Shown: positions 14,801-26,330, counted from the stretch's first letter. The stretch is 64,000 nucleotides of DNA from Girardinichthys multiradiatus (GCF_021462225.1 NC_061808.1:17583119-17647118), one strand, 5' to 3'. Notes: a model not told the origin generated them from the letters alone. Translations and numbers: made by a program.

Positions 14801-17193
14801 GCTATGTAAAGATTTTGTGTTGCCTATTGTTGTTTACAGGCTGCCGTCTTCATTGGAGAAGGTGGAAGGTGACGTTCTGTTCCTCCAGTCGAAGATCACA
14901 GAGGTCCTTGGAGGAAGTGGTTACAATACAGAGAGACTGGCTACACCCTACATCCCACAGTATACTGGTAGGAATTCTAAAGCCTTTGGAGAAAAATTCA
15001 AATACCAAATTTACTTTTAAAAGTTTGAAATTATTGATTTAATTTATTGATAATTTTGAAACTAAATTATGAAAAATGACGAAAAACCAGATCTAGTTAT
15101 GAAATTAGACCTAAATTTTTATCATCATCGACTCAATTTATAATAAGTTACAAATAAATGATTTCCTGTAAAAACAGGACAGAAAAACTAGTGCGTTCTA
15201 AAATTTTCAGTAAAATAAATTAAGGTAGAGATGCCCAACACAGTTCTTTATTACATACTGATTGATAAAATGGATTGTTTGGTACTATCCCAGATTATTT
15301 CAGATTTTACTTGGCAGACTAGTGCTTCAAAATCACATCTGGAGTTCCTCAAGGGTTTTTTCTCAGGCCATTTTTATTCAATATCTCTATGCCCCTCTTG
15401 CTAGGAATATGTTGTATCTCCTACAATGCACCATCTAACCGTATGTGGATGACACAGATTTATATTTTTTGTCACCACATTACCGCAGTCATTTACTGTC
15501 AATGTGTTTGTAATTTCAATGAGTGATTGGGTCAGAATTTCCTCCAGCTTGATCTGGAAAGACATAAATCAGGGATTTTGGTCCCAGACATTAAAACCTA
15601 AAGATGACCACTGAACTAGACTCAGTGGGGCTAAAGACAACATACCAGAAACCTTGGTGTCATTATGGGCTTAGACCCCTAATATTGACAATGACATGAA
15701 AGTTTGCCTTTCCAAAAACAGGTACATGCTTTTATTTGTTCTAGGTTAGATTATTGCAATGGTTACTTCATATGTGTCTGTAAAGTCATAAAAATGCCAG
15801 TCATTAAGTCACTGCACTGTCTTCCTTTTAAAAAGATAGATTTTAAAAGCTATATTTTGCTTAAATTCTACTTCAGTTCTAAGGTTTTTTTGCTTGTTTT
15901 ATTAAAGTTTTCTTTCCCTCTCTTGTCTTCTATGAAGCATTTTGAATAATCTTGTGTGTAAATTATGCTTTATTAATAAATCTGCCTTCTAGATGAGGAC
16001 CGGCTATCCAAAAGAAAGAGCATTGGGGAGACCATCTCTCTTCAGGTGGAGGTTGAATCTCGAAACAGTCCAGAGAAGGAAGAGGTAAAGGTCTTAAAGA
16101 CCCCAATTATTTCCTTAATTAGGAAATTGGATATAAATCAAAGATGTTTCGGTTTAAAGCTTTGACTCCACGTGATTCTTGTGTTTCTCAGAGGACGCCA
16201 GCAGAAGAGATCACATTTGAAACCCTAAAAAATGCCATTGGTATGTCGTTATTTTATTGGTTCTTCTGGTTGCAATTTTAAGTAAATTTGTGTTGTTTTT
16301 AAGAATTTAATTTGTCTAATAGTCAATTCAATAAATAACGAAACTTACTACTTGTGGGCCCAAATTAATAGTTAAAAAGGTCGCTTTTTGCTCAATAGTC
16401 ACGTTAACTTTCAAGAGCAGTGCTTAAAATGGATTGTTCTGTTTCTGTCTCCCCCTAGTGGACAGTGTGGGTATGGAGGAGCAGGAGAGGGAGCGGAGGA
16501 GACAAGTGGTGGAAAAGTTTCAGAAAGCACCATTTGAGGAAATTGCTGCCCACTGTGGTGCCAGGGTACAAATCAATTATGTTTTAAATCTATTTACTTT
16601 TATAGTTTTAATATACTATGAGTATCTTATTAATAGTCTAATAATTATCTTGCCCCTTCTAGGCCACAATGCTGCAGAGCAAACTAAATCAGATATTTGA
16701 GATCACAATCAGGTAAAGATCATGTTTCAGATGTATTTAAAAATTTTAACCAGCTGTAGCTTCACAGCCCTGGGGTTCCTACACAGTTTGGAAAAGTCTA
16801 TTATATAAATTTGATTATTTTTCTATTGGCTTTCTTTTTCATAATTATCCAGATCAGGAAATTACTTTAAAACTTTTCATTTCCATCCATCCATCCATCC
16901 ATCTGCCATGATTTCATAGTGAAACTTTTTATTTATACTTTTAAAACGTGTAACACCGACTGAGAATCCTGGGAATATGAGAATAAGGGAAAAATGTGTG
17001 GAATGTGTAGGAACCCTGCAGCCCACGTATTGAGAAAGTTGACTAACGGTAGGATGACGGCTTTGCTTTGTCCCCTCTCCCCTACAGACCCCCCCCCAGC
17101 CCATCTGGAACCATTTCCTCGGGTTACGGCCAAAGCCAGAGTCGATCTGTTCCCATTTACGAGATGAAGTTTCCCGACCTTTGTGTGTATTAG
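2812..17193 (+). CDS. efr3b: EFR3 homolog B, 21 coding exons (5' exon(s) outside window)
   Basis: EFR3 proteins are plasma-membrane scaffolds that recruit TTC7, FAM126/hyccin and PI4KIII-alpha, which makes PI4P. Exons seen: 2812-2939, 3435-3585, 5819-5940, 6214-6363, 10402-10536, 12229-12307, 12610-12745, 12843-13004, 13095-13206, 13350-13401, 13655-13827, 13916-13991, 14143-14304, 14416-14547, 14634-14701, 14840-14967, 15993-16084, 16192-16240, 16459-16565, 16663-16712, 17088-17193. All have AG/GT borders and phases agree, giving 2370 nt (789 codons plus stop, TAG at 17191). The protein begins DGLVKANMEKLTFYALSAPE and ends YEMKFPDLCVY, the invariant EFR3 C-terminus. The SRSPSPLQASEKEKES linker and the DEDRLSKRKSIGETISLQVE segment favour EFR3B over EFR3A. 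Human EFR3B is about 817 residues, so roughly 28 N-terminal residues with the palmitoylated cysteine cluster are missing upstream. The fold is expected to be a HEAT/ARM-like helical rod (family knowledge). The acceptor at 13654 has a weak pyrimidine tract. No frame break was found. Confidence 0.97.
3855..4110 (+). other. Possible alternative terminal exon in efr3b intron
   Basis: An acceptor (CTCAG) at 3850-3854 precedes 20 codons, MLRRGQNQKAGKVKWPPKNT then KS and stop. A poly(A) signal AATAAA follows at 4085-4090. It joins in phase 0 to the exon ending at 3585. A processed retrocopy fragment of an unidentified gene is the alternative. There is no family match. Confidence 0.3.
4291..4313. repeat. 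(ATA)n microsatellite
   Basis: About seven uninterrupted ATA/TAA units in an efr3b intron. Confidence 0.85.
4320..5818. other. efr3b intron, no feature recognised
   Basis: AT-rich intronic sequence without splice-flanked coding segments or a recognised repeat. Confidence 0.6.
6364..10401. other. Large efr3b intron
   Basis: A 4 kb intron. The open frames at 8203-8608 have no family resemblance and poor fish coding character. A short CA-rich microsatellite lies near 10090-10120. Part of 6640-7100 shares short blocks with 60860-61200 and may be a diverged dispersed repeat. Confidence 0.55.
10090..10131. repeat. CA/TA-rich simple repeat
   Basis: Alternating CA units interrupted by one AAC, then a short ATATAT stretch. 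Intronic microsatellite. Confidence 0.75.
10537..12228. other. efr3b intron, no feature recognised
   Basis: 1.7 kb of T-rich intron between the SRSPSPLQ linker exon and the HLDNHSLW exon. No coding or repeat structure was recognised. Confidence 0.6.
15240..15960 (+). mobile_element. Decayed LINE (L2/CR1-like) reverse transcriptase fragment
   Basis: Inside the efr3b intron. GVPQG (15341-15355) and YVDDTDLY (15442-15465) correspond to the conserved GVPQGS and YADDTQLY reverse-transcriptase blocks. Later pieces resemble SRLDYCN and LHCLPF of the L2/CR1 thumb region. Many stops and frameshifts make it inactive. It lies in the same orientation as efr3b. Confidence 0.75.
16881..16904. repeat. (TCCA)n microsatellite in the last efr3b intron
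   Basis: About six TCCA units. In fish such runs often mark the tail of tRNA-like SINEs, but no SINE body is visible here. Confidence 0.8.
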
Positions 17194-19080
17194 AGCACAA
17201 AGTTTGCAACAATGTGATTAAAAACTGATTAATCTTTGTTTAGGATCAGGGAAGAGCAACCGATTTTTACTGTAAACTGTTCTCGATCGTGGAAACGCAC
17301 GTTAGACGCAGACAGTCTCAACTTAAGAACAAGATACTTTCTGGATTAACTTAGCTGTGTGAAATGTTCTTTTATCCCCTGATTATCACCAGAACAAGGT
17401 GGCAAAACTAATCAAAACACAACAAACTCCCTAGATTTAGTTTTACTAGTAGAAACTCCTCTGGTTGGATTATAAAATTAGAGATTGCCAAGAACTGTGA
17501 TAGAGAAGCTGTGTGTGTCTCTTGGATCTGGGAACGTTACCGGCACTGCAATCCCTGGACGTTCCTTGTATGTTTTTTGTTTGTTCCAGACAGGGTGCCA
17601 TACCTAACAAAATTAGATTAACCAGTCTTATTTTTGTTGACATTGTTTATTTTTTTAGACCTGAAGACCAGAGAGTGTATTTAACATTATTTTATCTATG
17701 AATAACAGCTGTGTTACTCTGTAGTTTTTGTTTTGCCTTTTATTGTTAGCCAAAAGTGCTTTTTTTTTTTAGATGGCCATTTATTTCCTTATTTTTCACT
17801 CTATTTATTTTTAATTTTAATCGTTTTCAACTAAATAAAAATGGTCACTCAAACAAACTGTGTGCCACACATGGCCACATGAACTCCTGAAATGCGATGT
17901 TTACCACATTGGAAAACACTAGAAAAATAATTATTTTTTCTCTGCCCATATAAATGTGTGTATATAGAAAGAGATAACTATATGTACAAAGCAAAGTCTT
18001 CAAACCTATGTACAAAGCAGGGATGTTTTCTGTGTTCATACTTTAGTTTTTTAACTGTCGCTGCACTGGTTGTCCTTAGTTAAGGGAAAAGTCTAAACCA
18101 ACCAGCAAAACATGAAATCCAAATAAGTAGTTCACATTAGAAGCAGGTTTCAGCAGCATCGTTTTGACCTGTGTTGTTGCCATTCCTCCTCAGTTCTGCA
18201 GGATTGGCTTCCCAGCAGTGCATCCATCTGGTCAAGATTTAATAAGCCATTTAGTGTGTAGGAGAGCACATTAAAACACAGGTATAAAAACAAGGTATAA
18301 TGGCAATAATTTGGTGAGAGCCTGGCAAACACGGTCCAGCTGTTGGTAGCAGATTCTTTTGTGCGTTTTTGAAGCGTGCCTCTTGTGGTGGTGCTGTGAT
18401 GGCTCAGTGTGTGATGTTTTAAAGGAATGCACTCCCTCTCCTGCGCTTCTTTGACTGAGTTACGTCTGTCTCGTTCAGTGTAGCTGAAGAGTCTTATTTG
18501 TATTTGTTCCCTTTTTTTAATGATGTAGAGTCGAATGTGTCCATCAGTGTACCAAATTGTATGTTCAAGTTACCCTTTTTTAAAATTGTGTGAGTGGGAG
18601 TATTTGTTCATTTGTCCGTGTAAACACAGATGTGTCTTTATCGTTGTTACCGGAGACCAAACCCTTCAAACACAGTTTACAGTCTTGTTCATGGACTGAC
18701 TCCTCCTGGTTGATGGAGAACAACCCATTGATGCAGCAGCACACAGCTGTCTGAACCCTTCAGTGGCACAATGTAAAACTGTCTTTTCAGAATCGGATCT
18801 GTAAATCTGTCTGCTTGTTGTCATTGCATCATGTAATGTGATACTAACTTACGGCAATCCTTAGTTTTCTTCATTACATGCCCGGTTAATAGATCCGTTT
18901 ACAACGTAGTGCTGTAGTACAAATTTATTCTTTCTGTGGACTTTGCACTTTAAAAACTGGATTACCTAGTGACAAAGGCAGCTTTTACATGGAGAAAATG
19001 CCTTACATGTGTCATACCTGACTTTGCATGCTAGTGACGTAGCTGTGTTATACAATAAATGTAACTCAAACCATGAATTA
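17194..19080 (+). other. efr3b: 3' UTR of efr3b
   Basis: Non-coding, AT-rich sequence follows the TAG stop without a recognisable repeat. The first convincing poly(A) signal that leaves this stretch intact is AATAAA at 19054-19059. An earlier AATAAA-like site near 17833 could give a shorter message. The end point is inferred. Confidence 0.6.
19054..19059 (+). terminator. Polyadenylation signal for efr3b
   Basis: Canonical AATAAA about 1.86 kb after the efr3b stop. It is followed within 25-30 bases by a T-rich stretch. Beyond it the sequence changes to transposon remnants, which supports this as the gene end. Confidence 0.55.
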
Positions 19081-19414
19081 CCCGACTTGTCTTTGATTTC
19101 ATTTTAGGAGTAATGACGTGTTACAGCCACAAACCTCGATGTATTTTAGTTGTATTTTCTGAGATAAGCAAACATGAAGTATGATTGTAAGGTGGAAGAA
19201 CAATGGTTGATAGTTTTTATACATGTTTTGCAAAAGAAATGTAGAAAATGTCTGGAATATAGCAGACAACCAGCGATAAAGCTATGATTATTTTTCAATC
19301 TCAGCCCACTTTCTATTTCGAAAATGAATTAAACGGTTCTTTGGGAGTGTTTAAAGCTCGATACATTGTTCTATACCTTCTGGTCATGCAATCCGTACAT
19401 CTAGCTGTTGTGTA

Positions 19415-20018
19415 AGAGTGGTAACCAGATTAAAACATGGTGGTAGCAGCGTCATGTTGTGGGGATGTTTTTTCAGCAAGGACAGAGAACCTGGGTTGGA
19501 GTTTATATGAAGATGGATGGAGATAAGTACAAGACAATCATAAAAGAAAGACTGAGGTGGAGATTTCTTTCAGCAGGACCATGAACCTAAATATAGAGCC
19601 TGATCTTGAAAGGAATCGTTTGGTTAAAGAATATTCATGTGTTAGAATGGCCCAGTCAAAGTCCAGACCTAAATCCAACTGAAAATCTGTTGCAAGACTT
19701 GAAAATGTACGTTTACCGATACCATGGATTAAGTCTCACTGAGCTCGAGCTACTTTGCAGAGAAGATTGGTAAAACATTTCAGTTTATACATGTGGGCAG
19801 GTGGTACCAGAAGCTGGTTCTACAAATGATTGGCCCAGGAAGCAGTGAATACAAATGCGTTCCACACTTTTAAAAACCATGTATCCTTTTTCATCTGCTT
19901 CCAAGTTACATGCTTGTTTGTAATGGTTTATCACGTAAAATACTGTCAAATTTGCGGTTGTGTCATGAAAGGGTAGGAAAATGCTCAAAGGGGTTTGAAA
20001 GCATTTGCAAGGCGCTGT
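19415..20018 (+). mobile_element. Tc1-like remnant with TDR-type terminus
   Basis: Decayed + strand transposase. A KHGGSSVMLWGCFF-like block near 19435 and SQSPDLNPTENL near 19670 are the standard DD34E catalytic-core motifs. The right end, ...GCATTTGCAAGGCGCTGT at 20018, matches the inverted terminus type of fish TDR elements. Several frame breaks. It sits directly beyond the efr3b poly(A) site. Confidence 0.75.
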
Positions 20019-20384
20019 CGGTGTTATCAGTAGATTTAACACCAAATTATTTAGTCAGTTGCTCTCTTCCATTTATTCTAGCTTTACTGCATGGTCTCTG
20101 CATCATTACTTGTATTACATGGTTGCACCCAACGATCAGGTCATCTGACCCCCTCTCAATTAGTAAAGAAAACTTTGATTTCTGACTGCAACCTTTTATC
20201 AAAACTGCTGATCTGTGTTAAATTATGTTACTCCTGAATATCCTAAATTTGTCCTCCTGTTATTTTGCTTCATCAGGATGAGTTTCCCTTTTTTATCTCA
20301 TGGATGTGTGAACTGCACGTGCGGATCTATTCAGGTTTAGCAAAACACGAGCGCTGTAAAATGACAACTGTCAGACACTATGTA

Positions 20385-21994
20385 CAGGTCCTTCTCAAAA
20401 TATTAGCATATTGTGATAAAGTTCATTATTTTCCATAATGTAATGATGAAAATTTAACATTCATATATTTTAGATTCATTGCACACTAACTGAAATATTT
20501 CAGGTCTTTTATTGTCTTAATACAGATGATTGTGGCATACAGCCCATGAAAACCCAAAATTACTATCTCACAAAATTAGCATATTTCATCCGACCAATAA
20601 AAGAAAAGTGTTTTTAATACAAAAAACATCAACCTTCAAATAATCATGTACAGTTATGCACTCAATACTTGGTCGGGAATCCTTTTGCAGAAATGACTGC
20701 TTCAATGCGGCGTGGCATGGAGGCAATCAGCCTGTGGCACTGCTGAGGTCTTATGGAGGCCCAGGAAGCTTCGATAGCGGCCTTTAGCTCACCCAGAGTG
20801 TTGGGTCTTGAGTCTCTCAACGTTCTCTTCACAATATCCCACAGATTCTCTATGGGGTTCAGGTCAGGAGAGTTGGCAGGCCAATTGAGCACAGTGATAC
20901 CATGGTCAGTAAACCATTTACCAGTGGTTTTGGCACTGTGAGCAGGTGCCAGGTTGTGCTGAAAAATGAAATCTTCATCTACATAAAGCTTTTCAGCAGA
21001 TGGAAGCATGAAGTGCTCCAAAATCTCCTGATAGCTAGCTGCATTGACCCTGCCCTTGATAAAACACAGTGGACCAACACCAGCAGCTGACACGGCACCC
21101 CAGACCATCACTGACTGTGGGTACTTGGCACTGGAGTTCTGGCATTTTGGCATTTCCTTCTCCCCAGTCTTCCTCCAGACTCTGGCACCTTGATTTCCGA
21201 ATGACATGCAGAATTTGCTTTCATCTGAAAAAAGTACTTTGGACCACTGAGCAACAGTCCAGTGCTGCTTCTCTGTAGCCCAGGTCAGGCGCTTCTGCCG
21301 CTGTTTCTGGTTCAAAGGTGGCTTGACCTGGGGAATGCAGCACCTGTAGCCCATTTCCTGCACACGCCTGTGCACGGTGGCTCTGGATGTTTCTACTCCA
21401 GACTCAGTCCACTGCTTCCGCAGGTCCCCCAAGGTCTGGAATCGGCCCTTCTCCACAATCTTCCTCAGGGTCCGGTCACCTCTTCTCGTTGTGCAGCGTT
21501 TTCTGCCACACTTTTTCCTTCCCACAGACTTCCCACTGAGGTGCCTTGATACAGCACTCTAGGAACAGCCTATTCGTTCAGAAATGTCTTTCTGTGTCTT
21601 ACCCTCTTGCTTGAGGGTGTCAATAGTGGCCTTCTGGACAGCAGTCAGGTCGGCAGTCTTACCCATGATTGGGGTTTTGAGTGATGAACCAGGCTGGGAG
21701 TTTTAAAGGCCTCAGGAATCTTTTGCAGGTGTTTAGAGTTAACTCGTTGATTCAGATGATTAGGTTCATAGCTCGTTTAGAGACCCTTTTAATGATATGC
21801 TAATTTTGTGAGATATGAATTTTGGGTTTTCATGAGCTGTATGCCAAAATCATCCGTATTAAGACAATAAAAGACCTGAAATATTTCAGTTAGTGTGCAA
21901 TGAATCTAAAATATATGAATGTTAAATTTTCATCATTACATTATAGAAAATAATGAACTTTATCACAATATGCTAATATTTTGAGAAGGACCTG
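20385..21994 (-). mobile_element. Tc1-like DD34E element, copy 2, full length
   Basis: 1610 bases bounded by inverted termini (CAGGTCCTTCTC at left, its complement at right), each repeat about 200 bases long. It is flanked by the TA target duplication at 20383-20384 and 21995-21996. It sits between the convergent efr3b and pomc genes. Confidence 0.95.
20662..21666 (-). pseudogene. Tc1 transposase, copy 2 (dead)
   Basis: 334-codon frame with two lesions. Codon 36 of the helix-turn-helix is TAG where copies 1, 3 and 4 have CAG. The second catalytic aspartate (position 238, normally QHDLAPAH) is asparagine (QHNLAPAH). D148 in FSDESKF and E273 in NPIENLW remain; the 34-residue gap between 238 and 273 defines DD34E. 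A GTG at codon 48 gives a downstream 287-codon frame but lacks the first DNA-binding helices. Confidence 0.92.
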
Positions 21995-22000
21995 TACATG

Positions 22001-22200
22001 CCAAGTGGTTGTTTGGGAGGCATGCAAGGCTAAAAAACCTGGAAAAAAGTGCCTCATGTCGATTGTTAGGTATGAGGAAGGAGCTGTGATGCCGTGGGAC
22101 TTCATCCATTATGTAAAATGCCACCAACAGCAGGAAAGACTCCTTATCATCCACTAGGACGAACGTGTGCCAGTGAAACAAGACTCATCATCACATTAGA
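22001..22200 (+). mobile_element. Short Tc1-like fragment next to copy 2
   Basis: The stretch GTTTGGGAGGCATGCAAGG...AAGTGCCTCATGTCGATTGT resembles the core of other fish Tc1 transposase genes but carries several stops. It abuts copy 2, which may have jumped next to or into it. Confidence 0.4.
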
Positions 22201-22355
22201 AACCTTTTTAACATAAAACACCACTAAGAAAAAGAGTATTTGTTGCCTTTTTTGAACTTCCAGGACAAAATGGCTGTTGGCAGTAATTAATTGCTAATAT
22301 TCATCATAAAAATGTTGAAATCAGTCTGAAAATTGTCAATTGCAAAAACTCAATA

Positions 22356-22361
22356 TTTATT
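22356..22361 (-). terminator. Polyadenylation signal for pomc
   Basis: AATAAA on the - strand (TTTATT on +), about 335 bases after the pomc stop, giving a 3' UTR of ordinary size. No canonical hexamer was found closer to the stop. Confidence 0.45.
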
Positions 22362-22694
22362 TTCATAATAAATTACAAAAAGACATTAGGCTGCTACTAA
22401 ACTATTTAAACCTATATAAACATATCCACAAAGACACATTAGAACAAATAACAGATTTAAATCATTAACTGACTTTATAATAAGAGTTATTACTTCGAAG
22501 CTTTCAAGTCTTGTCCATTAAATTTAAAGCAGGCCATTATGTGCTTTGTTTTTTGTCTTTAGTCAGGGCTTTAATGAAATATTAGGCCCCAAAATACATT
22601 CACTAACATTCTAAAGATGGCAACTAATTTACATTAAGACACATGGAAACTAACCAAGACTATTTTATATTTATCCCTCTGTTTTAATTAGTTT

Positions 22695-25600
22695 TCATCC
22701 CACTATCATCTTAACATCCTTCACTAAAATGTTCTTGAGTAATTTGGCCAGCTTTCCTCGAGGTTTCTCGTCCCACTGCTTCATAAAGCCCCCGTTTTGT
22801 TTTGATGCAGGTGGACTGCCCCATCTGAAGTGACTCATCCTGTAGGTCTCAGCTTTTCTCTGCGGCAGGCCTGGTGGTGCTCGAGACCTGAACTCTGTTC
22901 TGGACCTCAGCAAGTCCTGATTTTGATGGTTTCCTTTACCTCCCTTTGCTTCAGCCTTGTTCCAGCTCAGATGCCTGCGAGCCCGCAGGGGGAAGGCCTC
23001 CTCCTCCAGCGTTCCAGAGGGAAACACTTTAAGAGGTCTGCGCCTTCGGCCTAAGGGCTTCCCCCAGCGGAAATGCTCCATAGCGTAGGAGCGACGCTGA
23101 TCATTGTGGGCTTTCAGATCTTCCTCTGTTACTTTGCCTTCAGAAGCCAGAGTGGAAAGAATGAGACTGAGTAACAGGTCACCCTTATCATTATCCACAG
23201 GATCATCCAAATCATCATACTCCTGCTGATCTGTTACACTGAGTGGTTTGAAATCAGGTTGGTTTGCAGACGTGCAGAGTTGAAGACAGTCCTGTGGATG
23301 GGAGACAGACAGCAGCAACATTTAATAATACAATTATCTGCGCTCCCCGTAGGTAAGGCAAGTTTATTTGTATAGCACATTTTAACAACAAAGCAATTCA
23401 AAGTGCTTTACATGATGAAAATATCAGAAAACATAAAGGGCTGCAAATATAATGATGTTTCAGTTAATAACTTAACAGTCAAATACAACTCTAAACAAGA
23501 GTTTTAACCTTGATAAAAAAAAAGAACTCAGGGTTTCAGCTTTTTTGATTCAGCATAAGAATTAAATGCTGTTTCTCCATGTTTGGTTCTGATTCTGGGG
23601 ACAGAGTAGAACCAGAAGACCTGAGAGGACGCGGGCATCCACGGATTGGTTTGTTCTAAGCATCTAGCCAATGCTTGAACAGGCTCATAGTCACCTGGTG
23701 CCATTGTAATGTAGAGCTGTGCATTATCGGTGTAGTTATGGTAATTTATTTATCTTGTTGTTTGTTATAATCTGAGCTTGGGGAGTATATAGATATTGAA
23801 TATGAGGGGTCCCAGGATGGAACCTTTGGGAACCCTGCATATGATTTTTGTTAACTCTGATGTGAAGTTACCTATTGACAGAAAAAAAGTCCTTCAAATA
23901 AGACTCAAAGCAGCTAAGTGTAATATACCATGACAAACAGTGTCAAATGCTGTGCTGAGGTCCAGTAATACCAGCACCGTGGTTCTTCCGCAGTCTGCAT
24001 TTATGTGGATGTCATTGAACACTTTGACAAGAGCAGTCTCTGTACTGTGTTGAGCATGGAAACCTGACTAGAAGACACCAAAACAGCTGGACATTGTTAA
24101 GAAGGTGTTTAACTGTTGAAACTATTTTTTCAGTAATTTTACCTATAAATGGGAGATTTGAGATGGGCCTGTAATTTTGCAATATCAACTTGTCCAGAAT
24201 ATTCTTTTTTCAACCGTGGTTTATAACTTGCTGTCCTGGGGGAAAACACCTGACAAAAGAGATGAGTTTATTATTTGAATCAAATCAGAAGCTATGACTG
24301 GCAAAACCTTCTTAAAGAAAGCTGAGGGTAAAATATCAAGACTGTAGGAGGAGGAACTTCGTTGATGAATAATTTCTTCTTAGCTTTGGTTGCTGATTTG
24401 GTAGAATTGTCATTTTGTTCAAATTTGTTTTGATTGGACATTCAGCCAGCCATGCATGCATCCATCCTATTGGTCAAAGCTGGAAGCAAAGTGCAATAAC
24501 CTCATTGTTCACCCTTAAGCCTATATTTAATACTATACAGCCCTCTCAAGAATTTATTTTGTTCTTGGTTTTGGCTTGGCCATTCCAAAATTAAAATTTT
24601 CCCTCTTTGGGGTCATTCTTATGCAAGGAAAATATGTTATGTCGAAAAATGTTATTTTGAAAAATAAAATTCAGCTTCACCTTGTCTACCTCAAAGCTAA
24701 AGGTTTTGAAAGGTCCTTAGTGCAATTAAATGGAGAATACAAGAGACTGTTGTCACATATGCAATATGTCCTTGTTAATTCCTGCAGCTCCCGCAGCACT
24801 GCTGTCTGCCATGGATAACTGATTATGTTATAAAATCAGGGAGCAAATTTGAAAAAACATTAATTTCATCTTTTTTTTCCATGACTGAAAACAGCCAGAC
24901 TGGAGCGATCACCTTGAGATGAAGGAACTTTTATTTTCAGTTTAGACTGGCACATGGGTTGAGGAGGGTAAAGGAAGGTGGGACTGAAATGGGGTGAATA
25001 TTTCTAGTTTTCTCATTTATATTCTGCTTAGCAGAACAAAAATATATGCACGACAACAATTTCTAAGTCTATCTGACTGCAGAGGGTGATCAGCTTTCTT
25101 TGGGTCATAAACGAGGGAGTAAAAACATATGATCAGTTTGTAGCTTGTCTTTTCAATAACCTTGGAGAAACATTGAGTTTTATTGCTACCCACATTTCTT
25201 CTCCAGCTGTTGATGAAAAAATGCTTTAGAACCTTTCCAGACTCATACCTTTGTACAGTGGGTTACTTCGTATCCTTTGCAACCTCTCTGCCAACTATGG
25301 CTTCAGCTAAAACTTGCAAATGTGAAAAAGTCAGGAAATACAAGAATAGCTAAAGTTTATTTCTGGTTAATCACATTCAGTGGAACACTGAATGCGCACT
25401 TTTGAGAGCAGCTGTGTGTGTTGCTACCAGCTCAAAAATTACTACTTTGACTGCTTACAGTTTTTGATGACTGTCCTTTGAAATAATGTTCTGCCCTCAG
25501 GAGCCTTCTCTTCTTAAAACGAAGGGGGAAAATGGAAATACAAGAGCAAAAGATTGTTAATAATTATTATTAATATTATATTGACTGATCTGGCCTTTTT

Positions 25601-26169
25601 TTTAAGTTTAAAACTAACATTGAATCAATGATAAATAGTGAAAACTTGTGGTATTTCTTAAATGTTAAGTCAAGATTGAAAAACAACTTATTTAAATCTT
25701 TATCAAATTTAGACAAATGTTATTCACAAAGATCGACATGAAAAAAGAAACAATTTGGTAACCATTTCTGATTAAACAATTTTCCTGTATAATTTCAGTT
25801 TAGTAATAGCAGAAAATACAGGAAAATACAGGAAATACATAATTTAAGATGATGTCAAGAATATTCTGAAGGAGTTCATGTTCTCTTAGAAAATCTTAAA
25901 AAGATGAACCATAAAAGATTGAAGAGTCTTGTTTTCTATCATTGTTCCAAATAATGATGTTATTATGTGTCATTATTGTGTCATAATGACAGAAAATGAG
26001 AGGAAATAAGTGACCAGGCTCAGAAAACCGAGGAAATAATTTGACTTACGTGTATTTCGTCCTTGTCACTCAAGTCATTGCATGCAGAGCTCTCCAGGCA
26101 AATGGAGCCAGACCCAGAGCTGAACAGAAATCCCATCAGAACCATCAACAACCAGGACCGACCCACCAT
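22695..26169 (-). CDS. pomcb: Proopiomelanocortin, beta-type with degenerate beta-endorphin
   Basis: Precursor of ACTH, alpha-MSH and beta-MSH, secreted through the regulated pathway and cut at dibasic sites by prohormone convertases. Coding exons are 26169-26050 (40 codons, donor gtaagt) and 23291-22695 (198 codons plus stop); phase 0, total 238 residues. Residues 1-22 are a hydrophobic signal peptide. C24, C30, C42 and C46 have the 6/12/4 spacing of N-POMC. ACTH starts at S108 after RR; its core SYAMEHFRWGKPL is followed by G121 and R122-125, which allows amidated alpha-MSH. RR at 145-146 ends ACTH. Beta-MSH core YRMSHFRWGSP is at 190-200. The next segment reads KQNGGFMKQWDE instead of KR-YGGFMK: the dibasic site and the opioid tyrosine are both lost. 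There is no gamma-MSH, as expected for teleosts. The start ATG has A at -3. It converges on efr3b as in human. The 'b' assignment rests on the endorphin decay and is the less certain part. Confidence 0.95.
23341..24400. repeat. Degenerate interspersed repeats in pomc intron
   Basis: A segment near 23358-23415 (AGTTTATTTGTATAGCACAT, then CAAAGTGCTTTACAT) is a very common teleost repeat end. The following kilobase looks like a decayed retroelement body without a readable frame. Family not resolved. Confidence 0.45.
24400..26049. other. Rest of the pomc intron
   Basis: AT-rich, with no exon, conserved motif or clear repeat recognised between the repeats and the donor at 26049. Confidence 0.55.
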
Positions 26170-26268
26170 CTTCCTCTTAGAGACTAGCGCAAAAAGGGAA
26201 AAAGGAAAAAGCTCAAAGTTTTTAAGAGTACTGGAGATGTTTCTGACCCAGCAGAATTAAATCTTCAC

Positions 26269-26330
26269 TTGATCACGCTGCAGAAGAATATGGCGATGAT
26301 TAGAAGAAACAGAGTCTTTTGATCTTTACA
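26269..26330 (-). other. Candidate non-coding exon 1 of pomc
   Basis: POMC genes have a short untranslated first exon. A TATA motif lies at 26352-26359. About 25-30 bases downstream on the - strand a start near 26328 is expected. A usable donor (CAA/GTGAAG) follows at 26268. The exon 2 acceptor is the CTAG ending at 26184, after a T/C-rich tract, leaving 14 untranslated bases before the ATG at 26169. The intron would be only about 84 bases. Placement is inferred. Confidence 0.4.

Noticed and set aside
20753..21562. + strand frames over the Tc1 copy (similar ones at 98-542, 43925-44730, 47488-48441)
   Set aside because: They are antisense shadows of the - strand transposase and recur identically in each copy.
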